Assembly (NCBI GenBank): GCA_028641055.1
Contig: CM054062.1
Span: forward strand, 143,904,144-143,968,143
Source of the DNA: Alopecurus myosuroides
Taxonomy: Eukaryota > Streptophyta > Magnoliopsida > Poales > Poaceae
Direction: 5' to 3'
DNA length: 64,000 nt
Shown: piece after piece, positions 33,233-43,160 of the stretch
Numbering within the stretch: position 1 is the stretch's first letter
Layout: each line of letters starts with the position of its first letter
Position numbers and translations under genes: made by a program
The notes under the pieces: model-generated
Database searches by the model: none
Told to the model about the DNA's origin: nothing
Seen by the model: only the letters and a program-made list of their open reading frames with translations

Positions 33233-34772
33233 GTTGGCGCCCACCGTGGGGCCTGCGACCAAAGGTGTTTACGTCACGGGAGAAGCTCGGAAGAACATGG
33301 AGAATCTCGTCGTCGGCGAGATCTACATCGACCACAAAGGAGACAAGATGGTGAACGATTCCGGCTGGGGGCCAGAGTCGGATCACCTCGAATCCGGATC
33401 CGTCGTGACGATCGGCCGGATCAGCGTCTTCGTCGGTATGGTATGTACTTCTGGTTCGATCCCTGACAATTTTGGATCTGATTCTATGTCAGGGGAGGCC
33501 GCTTGTATCCAGCAAGATGGAGAAGAATCAGTTGGAACAGCAGATCCAGCAGAAGAACCCGTCACGAAGTGGGAACAGCCGGGGGAGCCGGCATGGACCC
33601 CGCGTGACCTGGTTGAGAGAGAAGAAGATACTGAATCCATCCTGGATCTGCTGGAGAATCGGTATGAGGAGAATAATAGCGAAGAGGAACAACATGAATT
33701 TACGCCAAGCATCATACGCCGAGTTGCGGTATACACGGCACCTGCGGCCAACCTCAATCAAGAGAACGGGACCACGGCCGCAGACGGAGCAGCCCAAGCG
33801 TTGGCTCAGCAGCAGGGTGCGGCCAACGGAAACCCGGTTCTGATCCGGGTTGAAGGAGAATCGGCATCGGTTACCAGTCGCGCGCCAGACGAGGAGTTGC
33901 AGGCAAATACGTTCAGATTCCTAGCAAATCGGACACCAGGGGCGGGTCCTTCAAATCCACGACACCCGGCCCTGTTCGATAACAACCTGATCCTAGATCC
34001 CACAGTTCTTGCCACGGTTATCACCCCAGAGAACGCCGCAGAGCGTGCTAGGGATCTAGATGTAGCCCGCCGCGCGTTGGAGCAGCAGAGGAGGCAAGTA
34101 GAAGCAGAAAGACAAGGGATGGCCACGCGCCAACATGAGCTGGATGCGTTGGAAACCCGGCTCCGAGAGGAAACAACCAGAATACGTCAAAGGCACCAAA
34201 CCAGGTTACCAGCGTTGGGTGGAGTCATAAATCCGGCTACATTGTTTGTCACGCCTCAGGACCAACCGATCCCAGCGGCGAACCAAGGAACTGCACCTCG
34301 GCCAGCAACCACGGGAATACAGCCGGCAAACGAACAGGCCGGGTTACCCTTGCCACAGACTGGGGTTACAACCGGCAACGCATTGCCACCGCCACCACCG
34401 TCGCGTTTTCGCACACCTGCAGGTCACTACAACAATCCTATGGATAACGTGTACGCAGCGACACTTGCTTTGAATCAAATCCCCGTGAGAGAGTCGCCCC
34501 ACGCGGAGCAGACCCGGCAAGCGATCGATATGTTACGCACTGCGGTGGCACAACAGGCCAATTATCCGGATCATAGAAGTGGAATGCATGGGACGCCATA
34601 CGTCAGCCAGCAACGAGGAAATACCGGCAATATCCCAACAAGTTCAGCGCGGCGGAGGGAAGAGCAGCAGCAAATGCCGCTCCTCCCCACGTTCAAGCGG
34701 CGCCGGTGGCATCAGCAGCGCAAGCTGTTGTGGATAGCTCCAGGGCCAGGAGAGCCGGGGCTGGGTCTTTAG
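33105..34772 (+). pseudogene. Element B gag, N-terminal part
   Basis: The frame runs without a stop from inside the LTR, through the primer site (read as LAPTVGP), into gag. It shows ENLVVGEIYIDHKGDKMV, an acidic stretch (EREEDTESILDLLENRYEE), a probable coiled coil (ARRALEQQRRQVEAERQGMA), and proline-rich text. Near 34680 a single base is missing relative to A. The last about 30 residues are therefore out of frame, and translation would stop at 34772. The start codon is uncertain; the Met before FSSELNPLP (33135) or Met-Glu-Asn after the primer site are candidates. Confidence 0.7.
33235..33252 (+). other. Element B primer binding site (tRNA-Lys)
   Basis: TGGCGCCCACCGTGGGGC, two bases after the 5' LTR. 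It is identical to the site of A. From memory, it is complementary to the 3' end of plant tRNA-Lys(CTT). Confidence 0.85.
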
Positions 34773-35749
34773 TACAGGGATTACCAGCAGCACCACATCC
34801 GGTTGTGCCCCCCGCAGGATCACATGTTTCCCGGATAAGGCCAGCTTCTACCATTCTCGCAGGACCTAAGTGTCTCTCGGACAACATCAGGGCTGAACCT
34901 TACCCGGAAAAATTCAAAGAACCAGGAAAGGTAGTGAATTATGAGCCGACTATGGACCCAGAAACATGGTTGAGCAGTTATGAGATGGAAATGTCGATTC
35001 GCAATGCATCCGAGAATCTTCAAGCCAAGTTCATGTACCTGATGATGTCAGAGCGAGCAGCGAAGTTATGGTTCACCAATCTGCCGGAAGGGTCGATCAA
35101 GTCCTGGGAGGAATTGAAGACCGCGTTTGTCAAGCACTTTCATGGGACGTGCAGAAAATTGTTCACTATTGATGATCTAGAGCGATGCGTTCAGAAGAAG
35201 GGAGAATCGGCGCGCAGTTGGGTGCGCCGGGTTATGGAGATACTTCACTCGTCCACAGATATTCATCCCAAGGATGCACTACAAGCTATGGCAAAAACAT
35301 GCAAGTATATACCTTTAGTGCAAAAGTTAACTCGCATGAAATCCAGTCGGAATGCGTCGGAGGTTACAATGGGAGAATTGATGGATGCGTGCAACAAACA
35401 CGCTGCAACAGATACTACAGAGGAGGAAGTTGATGACAAAAAGGCAAAAGCAAACACAAGTAATAGCGGAACAACCGGCAATGGATCAGCACTGGGTAAT
35501 AACGGGAATAGCCAGAACAAGCGCCCGTTTGAAGGAGGCTCCGAGTTTGTCGCCAACACAGAGGCCGGGTCTTCGAGACCCAGATCTGAAGGGAATTTTA
35601 ACACTGGAAATCACAATGGGGGACACTATCAAGGGCCTCCAAGGCCAGGTAACAGTTGGGACATCTTTAGAATGGCATGCCCAAAGCACAGCAGGAACGG
35701 CAAGCCGGCTAATCACTCCTTGGAGCAATGCGCCGACTTACAGAGGTAG
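34706..35749 (+). pseudogene. Element B gag, core domain part
   Basis: This 347-residue frame carries the retrotransposon gag domain (PYPEKFKEPGKVVNYEPTMD, AAKLWFTNLPEGSIKSWEEL, FVKHFHGTCRKLFTIDDLER) and the zinc-knuckle-like CPKHSRNGKPANHSLEQC. It is in another frame from the upstream part because of the 1-base loss near 34680. It is closed by TAG at 35747-35749, where A has a tryptophan codon. The following frame continues without a shift. Confidence 0.8.
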
Positions 35750-36853
35750 AAGAACGAGGAAGTGAACAGAGCCATGCGAGGTGCGGGTCGGGGAGGAGGA
35801 CCGGGTCAGGGTGGAAACCCGGGAAACGGCCCACCCCCAGCCGGTAACCCGGCAGCCGGAAGTCAGGGCAACAATCAAGGGGGAGATGGAGGTTTCCAGG
35901 CCAACCCCAAACAGTTGGGTCAATATCACGTGCATACTACCGGAGGCTCTAACAAGGATAAAAAGATACTGAAGCAAGCGGTCAACTCAATCTCTTCGGC
36001 TATCCCGAGATATTTGAGGTGGTCAGAACAAGATGTAACATGGAGCAGAAGAGATCACCCGGAAAGAGTAGAACACCCGGGAGTCTTAGCATTGGTAGTT
36101 GCACCACAGGTCAATGGGTACGAGCTGAAAAAGGTCCTGATGGATGGAGGAAGCAGCATCAATATCCTGTACTGGGAAACCTTTCTACGCATGGGTCTCA
36201 AGGAATCTCAGCTCCAAAAAAGTACGACAGTTTTCCATGGCATAGTACCGGGTCATTCAGCATGCCCCGAGGGAAAAATCGCATTGGAAGTAGCTTTTGG
36301 GGAATCAAAGGACAATTATCGAGTTGAGTGGCTTACTTTCGAGGTGGTTAAGTTGCGCAGTCCGTATCACGCGCTATTTGGAAGGCCGGCTTATGCTAAA
36401 TTCATGGCGAGGCCATGTTATGTGTATCTACAATTAAAAATTCCGGGTCCTAAGCAGACCATTACCATACATGGAAATCGAGATATAGCAGCTGAATGCG
36501 ATGAAGGAGACGCGGCAATGGCCGAGCAAGCCTGTAGAAAAGAGGAACTCAAACATTACCGGTCTCAAGCAGACCCGGAGGACAGGACCACCTCAAAAAG
36601 GCCGAGCACTGAAGGAGAAAAAGCAAAACCTAGGTCAGAACAAGATGCTAAGATGGTGGCTTTCATCAAGAACGATTCCTCTAAACAATCTGGCATAGGA
36701 GAAGAAATCACACCGCCGTTCACAGCTAGCTGCGTTATGGGAACACCTCACCCGGATTGGCTAGCAAACCCGGTACCCATCATGAAAAAGTCCAACAAAT
36801 GGAGAATGTGCATCGGTCGCGTCAGCCCGGGACCGATTCCCAAGAAGAACTAA
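35750..36853 (+). pseudogene. Element B gag end, protease and reverse-transcriptase stub
   Basis: The open frame holds a Gly/Pro/Asn-rich gag tail, then VLMDGGSSINILYWETFLR (retropepsin start with D-G-G), and GRPAYAKFMARPCYVYLQLK. A charged linker follows (DPEDRTTSKRPSTEGE). It ends with HPDWLANPVPIMKKSNKW and RMCI, the first residues of Tat reverse transcriptase, followed by an unrelated 13-residue tail and a stop at 36851-36853. A has the same end, so the pol deletion predates the split of the two copies. Confidence 0.8.
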
Positions 36854-37907
36854 ACAATGTAACGGGCAGCAGGTTTCAGACGCGCTCTTTTCCTACCCAG
36901 GGTACCTAAGGGGACTGGAAGGTTTTTAATGAGGCGGCCTGCTGACCCAAACTTTTTCGTATCAGTAAAAGAGATGGTTATCAAGTCTTATTATGATCTT
37001 TGCTTCGATTACAAGTAAGTAGTATTCACTGCTATCAGTACATCAGTATCATCAAGTATGTTGCATATATATAGGTCTTGGGGGCTGGTTGCTTGAATAG
37101 CACAGTCACAAACCCAAAGGCCCGGCCTTGATGCCTATGAGTTATAAGGGACGACTACTCGCAAGACGAGTACGGATGCAATCTTATAACCGGACAAAGG
37201 AGCCAAATTTTCTTGACTATTCTTACTTAAGCTCGATGTGACTCGCACTAAAGTGGCATGATCTGTTCGCTTACGATTACAATCAGCCGTGCAGCCCAAT
37301 GGGACTTGCCTGACCCTGTTTTTCGTATAGATGTAACAACATGGTATCCACGCGAAAACCGGCTTACAGTACAAGATAGTCAAAAGGGTCATCTAAACCA
37401 CAAGTTATGCAGAGTACAAGGCTGATAGCCAAAAACTCAACGATTATCAAGCATAACTTCAGTACCTACACGGGACGGCTATAGGTTTTCGGCTCGGTAG
37501 AAAACAATTTGTTCTCTGAGAAAGGCCACACCCCCCTGACTCGGACTTTGGGTCATGGGGACTGGGGACTTCGAAACAGAAACAAACTGCTTGGCTATCA
37601 AAGCTCGAAAGACCCTAGCATCCGAGTCTTGGGGACTTAAAGAAAAGTCCGCTTATCAAAACCCGTGGTACTCGAAAAACCGAGTCCCACAAGGGGAACC
37701 AAAAAGAGAGTCGGGTATCGAGAATAAGTTCAAGAATAGACAAGTATCAAGATTATCAAAAGGCCAGGAAAGGCACAAGTGCATCACGGAGTAAAAGTAC
37801 GTTACAAATTACGATACCAATATCAAGGGTGCACATGCGCACGATCAAAAGTATACTAGTTTCGAATACACAATATCAAGTTATCGAGGTATTATGATGG
37901 CGTTGCC
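36854..37907. other. Element B: region between the converging genes
   Basis: No coding region is supported in these 1054 bp between the two stop codons. It matches the corresponding part of A in reverse, including GGAAGGTTTTTAATGAGGCG near 36917. Ends of both transcripts should lie here. Confidence 0.6.
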
Positions 37908-40900
37908 CTATTCGGCCTCCTGAGTAGGGCCCTCCGGGTCTTGGTTTTGGGCTTGCTCCTTAGCTTTCCCGGCGGCATCACACGGACTCCCCGCATCAGG
38001 ACGGACAGGCGGAGGGACAGCTGGTGTAGAGGTGGTTGGCCCTGATCCTAACTCGGCCTCTCTCTTAGCGGTTTCTTCCTTCTTCCTGGCCAAATCAGCC
38101 GCACATCTCTCCAAAATATCAAAGGGAGGGGGTGCGTTCTCCTGTATGATGTTGCCTTCAGCATCGTATGAACTCATAATCATGCCCAGATCCATCTTAT
38201 CGGCCAAAGCGGTTGCCGAGTGGCGCACCGAGGATTGTATGGCCTTAAAATCCTTGGGTACAAACCTGGAGCCATCAGCTTTGAATTCGGGAAACCCGGA
38301 TATTACCTTTGCCGGGTCAAGCTTCGGAAAATAAGCTTTAGCTAGTGTAAAGGCTCGGGTCATACCAATCCGGCAGGCCGAGCGTTTCCATATCTCGATC
38401 CACCCAGGCATTGTGGAGCAGGCTTGAATAAGGTTTTCCTCACCCGGGTATACCTCGGTAGGCCATTTCACGGCATCCAATATAAGCTTTGTACCGGCAA
38501 AAAAGGTCCGGAGCACAGTCTTCAATGTTTTAGCCTTGGCAACAACATCTTCTTCTGGGGCCGCAAGGTTGGCACCTGCAGTTGAAGCAAAGGAAGGGCA
38601 TATCAGTAATCCAGAGTATCATATGACAAAGTAAAGGCACGAAGTCAGTCGGCAGCGAAAACTCACTAAGCAAGATGCGATAAGTATCGGCAATCTGGTC
38701 CGATAATCTTTTCAGCGCGGTTTGGGCAGTACTGCACTTCTTCTTGTATTTGGAAACGTCTTTCTTCAAGGTTTCCACGTCAGCTTCAAGGGCCTCTCTT
38801 CGTTTTACCTCGGCAAGCAGGAGTCGTTCCGTCTTGAGTAAAATCTCATCGGACCGGGTCACCTCCGCCTGTAAGAAACAGAGAGCGAAAGTGTCAGTCG
38901 GGCATCATAGCAAGCCGAATGTTGCACAAAGTACCAAGCACAACTTTAACAAGCTATGCTCGGAACTTGGGGACTAGGCGTATACTAAGAGATATCAAGT
39001 ATTATTACCTGATGCGCTGCAGCCATGCGCTCTAGGACACTGCTCTCTGAGGCCTTCATGGTGAGGAGAGCGCTCATCAGCTGATCAAAATTATCGTTAC
39101 CCGAGTTAGAAGACCCGGGGTCGTGGAAACTCGGAGAAGAAGTTTTCTTCTTAGCAGGAGACGGCACCCGGGTCATCCGAATGTCGGAGTCTGGTCCTCC
39201 TCCTACGCCCAAAGTCGCGGCTTTTTCCTTCTCGCTTGCGTGCGAGGCTAACGGATACCCGGCTTCTTGCCTGGCCGGGTTTGTTGGTGACGCTTGTTCG
39301 TCGCCAGATGTGGCTAACACATCATCAGTCGGCTTCCCTTTACCCGGGTCATCGGTCTCCATGTCTTCCTGGTCGCTAACAATGACTGTGGCCCTAAAGA
39401 AGGTATGAGTGGGCAGTTAGCGTATAATTAAGAAAGGGCGATGAAAGTGTGATATAACATCAGGAAAAGAACTTTACCCGGGGTTCACCGCAAAGTCCAC
39501 AGGGAATTCGCCGCTGGACCCGGATGAAACTGAAGAATACCAAACAAAACATGAGATTACCCTGTGAGGGAATGGGTTGGAAAGATTTTTATGTCTAAAG
39601 AGGGGTATGGTGAATACCAGCGCGCTGAGCTGGAGATGATGGAATACCCGGGTTAAGAGCATCATTACCCGGGTAATTCCGAGTCGCCCTGCGCTTGGTC
39701 ATAGGCGACTCCTTCAGATACGGCCAAAGGGATAACATGAGGGTTAGCTCATGCATGTTATCACAGGAATGCAAATTGAACGCAAGGAAATGATATAGAA
39801 CCTTGAAGACGACCCCTTGAGGTTTTCTCTTAGATCCGATCTTGATTGTCGGCTCCGCTTCGTCTTCGTCGCTGGCGGACTCCACCTTGCCGTCAGCTTC
39901 TTCTTCCTCGTCCTTGTCTTCTTGTTCTGGAAGTTATCAAGGTTACAGTTGGGAAATGCAAAACAGGACACGATGAACTCAAAAGAACTAAGTGAAATTT
40001 AGAATGTACCCTCATCCGAGTTAACGGCATCCTCTTTCTCCTCCGGGTTTCCGGAGTTAGGAGGAGTGTCAATCTTCCAGAAATCATCATCGGCCTGAAG
40101 TGAAGGCATAAGAACAAGGGTTATTAGCTGTAATAAGTGGAAAGGATGAAGTTGAGATGTGAAAACCAGGTCTTTACCGCGGGGGCCGGGTTCTCGCGGG
40201 TGAAGGGCTCTAATCCGGCTATATTCCGGATTACCTCCAGCTTTTCTGTTAAAAAGCCTTTGATAATTTTATTGGTATCACCAGGTGCGAAACTGTTGGT
40301 GGAGTACCGGATCGGGTCCGTGGTTTGCCCCCGAGTATTCGCACATTAATTTTGTGCGGATGGAGTTGGGCTGGATACGGAAATCGACCCAAGTTTTCAC
40401 CAGGTTAAGCCCGATGAGGCCTTGGGCCGAAAGAATGGAGATTTCAGCCAATAAAGGCAGGATTGCTTCCCTGTCCGAGTCAGGGGCGAAGGCGCTAAAG
40501 GTCTCGGAGATGTCAAGCAGGCCTTCCGAGTAACCCGGCAATTTCTTTTCACCGGGCAGGGAGGTGTCCCGGCAGTAAAAGTAAGAAAGCTGCCAATGTT
40601 TGACGTGGGAGTTGAGGGTAAGAGGTGGCATTAGAGAGTTCTTGCGGCGCTGGATAGAAACCCCGCTGCAAGCGAGAAGTGCCCCGTCGCCGCTTTCGCG
40701 GCACGGTTTGCACTGGAAAAGTTCAACGAAAAGAGCCAAACTTGGCGGAGTGCACAAGTATGACTCGGAGAGGACGATGAAGTGAGAGATATTTAACATA
40801 GAGTTAGGCCCTATGTCAAATATGCGAAGGCCATAATGGCTCAAAGCATCACGAAAGAAAGGGTGACCCGAAGGACGGAAGCCCCGGGTCACGTGCTCCA

Positions 40901-41108
40901 CAAAGCATATTACCTCATTTTCTGCTGGTGTAGGTCGGGTCTCGTTACCCGGCACCCTCCAGTGAATATTTTCATGAGGGGGAAGAACCCCTAACTCGAC
41001 CAATTCTTCTAACTTGGCCTTGGTGACCGAAGATCGCGCCCATTTGGCGGATATGGAGTTGGTAGTCTTGGCCTTGGTCGGCTGCTTCCCCTGCTTCTTG
41101 GGCGCCAT
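37908..41108 (-). pseudogene. Antisense spliced gene of element B (Transposase_28-like), frameshifted in exon 1
   Basis: Exons on the minus strand by eye: 41108-40178, 40094-40010, 39926-39802, 39711-39618, 39529-39478, 39393-39009, 38868-38667, 38575-37908. Introns are 83-140 bp, all GT-AG. Exon lengths 2, 3, 4, 5 and 7 are identical to A; exons 6 and 8 differ by whole codons. Exon 1 keeps GNETRPTP, CFVEHVTRGF and FYCRDT. A run of five C (40328-40332) has one base more than A and shifts the frame after MCEYSG, so translation stops at 40278. Exon 7 has no stop here. Apart from the one insertion the gene would encode about 846 residues. Confidence 0.75.
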
Positions 41109-41117
41109 GGGGTTAAC

Positions 41118-41641
41118 CTGCAGAGTACCAGGTAGAAGGACATGAGGAATAAGACTCGGGAACTGTCAGTTGGTCGAGTATTGACGAGCGGTATCGAGAC
41201 AACATGAAAGCTAAATATTATCCGGGTATCATTTTGCGGAGCAAGGTTCAAATTATCCGGGTGTCATGCATTGCTATAAAAATTATAGAGGCTTATGTGT
41301 TAATAAGTGTTCGAGAATGATGAATGGTTGCCCGTGTATCTATCGCAAAGCAAAAGAACTGGAAAAAGGAGGATTTTCCGGGTGACAGGGACAAGGGCGG
41401 AAAATTTGGGTGGCCCGATCCCAGATTGGAATTCCCATTTCTAGATTTGTGGCGAAATTAATGATTACAGGTAGTAGGAGAGTGAACTGAAGTCTATATC
41501 CTATCCATTGGATGAGCTGGAACGAATACAAGCCGCCTAATTCGGCGTGACCCGAGAAATGATAGGCGGGTCGATTCAGATCTGGTCTAAGGTAAGATCC
41601 TGAAATTGCAAGGGTAAAATTAATGGGTGCGAGGGACTTGC
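41118..41641 (-). other. Inferred 5' UTR intron of the antisense gene in B
   Basis: On the minus strand, a pyrimidine-rich acceptor CTCTGCAG ends nine bases before the start codon region. The donor position aligned with A reads CCG/GCAAGT, a possible GC-AG donor. The interval includes 1.5 copies of the 35-bp repeat. This rests on comparison with A and splice consensus only. Confidence 0.45.
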
Positions 41642-41908
41642 CGGAGGAGATCGAAGTGAAGCCCTGCGGAGGCAAATGGCACAAGCCTGGTGTCCCTTCG
41701 TGATTCCTGGCGGGCAGGTCGGGGGTCTGGTGGCGGATCTTGGCGGCGGGGCGGAACGCACTGTGGCGGAGCGCAGCCGGCGACAGATGGGCTCCGGCGA
41801 TGCGCGCGGGGTTTCCGTAATGGCGCTCTGTGGGCTTGAGCACGGAGGAAGGAAGGAAGAGGAATGGGGGAAAGTGAGCCGTTAGGGTTAGGGTTACCCC
41901 TAGGGGCC

Positions 41909-41918
41909 TATTTATAAT
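41909..41918 (-). promoter_or_regulatory. TATA box of the antisense gene in B
   Basis: On the minus strand ATTATAAATA is followed by AACCCTAACCCTAACGGC, telo-box-like text. It is in the same position as the box at 13372-13381 in A, just inside the 3' LTR and pointing inward. Confidence 0.6.
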
Positions 41919-42265
41919 GACACGGGTGGAAAAACTCAGTCCAACGAGTGGGACCCGGAAATTACGGGGTAACGGCTACTTGTTCGAAGTTTGCGAGATA
42001 TGCTTCAAATACTGAGCAAGAGATCCTCTCCAGGGTATCAGGATCAACTATCGAGCAAAGTATGGAGTTTTGGCATTTTATCAAAGCTTAAACCGGGAAA
42101 GTTAAGCAAAGTATCTGGAGAAAAAGCCGGGTTACTATATGGCTGCCATGGAGTTAAGCCTAGCTATATAACAAAGCACTTTAACCCGGCCTCCCTACAC
42201 TTGTGCGTTTGATATTTTTGCAGGGAATAGCCAGTGCTTCAGGGAAGAATCCGTGAAGCCCAAGC

Positions 42266-42280
42266 TATTCTGGGGACTAC
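42266..42280 (+). other. Element B polypurine tract
   Basis: ATTCTGGGGACTAC lies directly before the 3' LTR. The same sequence borders the 3' LTR of A (12993-13007, minus strand). It would prime plus-strand DNA synthesis. Confidence 0.7.
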
Positions 42281-42760
42281 TGATGGAGGGATAATAACCC
42301 GGTAGGCCAACTCCAGGGTGTAACCCGACCCAAGGGACACGGCGCAGGATCCGGCTAAGGATGACGAAACTTCTGGAAGGCCCAAAGTTTGCAAGCCTCG
42401 TAACCCGGATTGTGGGTTGCGGTAAGGAAAGCTAGGGTTTGTAAGCGGTGTCCGGGTAGGATTCAGGGTGCGCCTTGGAGGGCAAGCCAGGGGGGTATGG
42501 TGCTTTATAAACCAACCCCTAGGTCTAGTTTAAAGAAGATCCAAGAGTTCTAGCAATCTCGTCTAATATCGAGTATCTAGTGTAACACACAATTTGAGTT
42601 GTTGTCTTGAGATCGGAGACTCGGCGACTTGATTGCCGGCTACCAGATCAAAGTTCATCATCATGTTTTCCTCTGAGCTAAACCCTCTCCCAAACGCCTG
42701 TGTCGTCTTGCCCCAAGATCAGTTACCCCCGGTAACGTCTGCCGTGATTATCCCACGACA
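42281..42760 (+). mobile_element. Element B 3' LTR
   Basis: This 480-bp LTR is nearly identical to 32754-33232. Differences by eye: CCAGGG for CCAAGG, CCCGACC for CCCGGCC, CCGGCTAA for CCGGGTAA, and one extra G with C to T in GGGGGGTATG. It is followed by the duplicated target AATCC. Confidence 0.9.
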
Positions 42761-42765
42761 AATCC

Positions 42766-43160
42766 CTTCCATCCCTCTCAGCCTACAATGGTGTTTACTC
42801 ACACATGGACGGGGGAAACATGGATGGTTGATGGAGAAGAGGTGGCGGTGTTGATGGCGATGATATCCTCCGAATCCCCGTCCCGGCAGGGCGCCAAAAT
42901 AGGAACTTCTGATTCCCGAATCGAGTTTCGAGGTGGCGGTGGCGGTTTGTTGTGTTTCTGTGGAATATGACAAACCCCCTCGCATTTTAGGTTTACGGGG
43001 CATATGTAGTAGAGAGGGGAGCCCGAGGGGGTGGATGTGGCCCCCACACCACCAGGCGGCACAGCCTAGGTGGGGGGCGCCCAGGGGTGGTCTGGGCCAC
43101 TCCTTGCCCCCCTCCAGGTGTCCTTCTGGCTCCCAGGGTCTTATGGTGATATAAGCTCAA
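42766..43160 (-). mobile_element. E 3' LTR, U3-side part (truncated)
   Basis: It continues the E LTR after element B (CTTCCATCCCTCTCAGCC, as at 56581). It includes the GC-rich block and stops at AAGCTCAATGG. The 5' LTR of E goes on for about 160 bp more before ending at 57072. The missing part includes the U3 end and the polypurine tract. Confidence 0.75.

Larger units (their letters stand above)
32754..42760 (+). mobile_element. Non-autonomous Tat-lineage element B with an antisense spliced gene
   Basis: B is complete: LTRs 32754-33232 and 42281-42760, flanked by AATCC (32749-32753 and 42761-42765). Plus strand: primer site, gag, protease and reverse-transcriptase stub (33105-36853). Minus strand: eight-exon gene (41108 to 37908). 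It has the same plan as A but is in the opposite orientation and is a distinct subfamily. Its two LTRs differ by my count at four bases and one 1-bp gap. The intact E LTR at 56569-56590 shows the undisturbed target. Confidence 0.9.

Noticed and set aside
33235..33252. tRNA-like sequences near LTRs
   Set aside because: Only about 18 bases match a tRNA 3' end, so these are primer binding sites and not tRNA genes.
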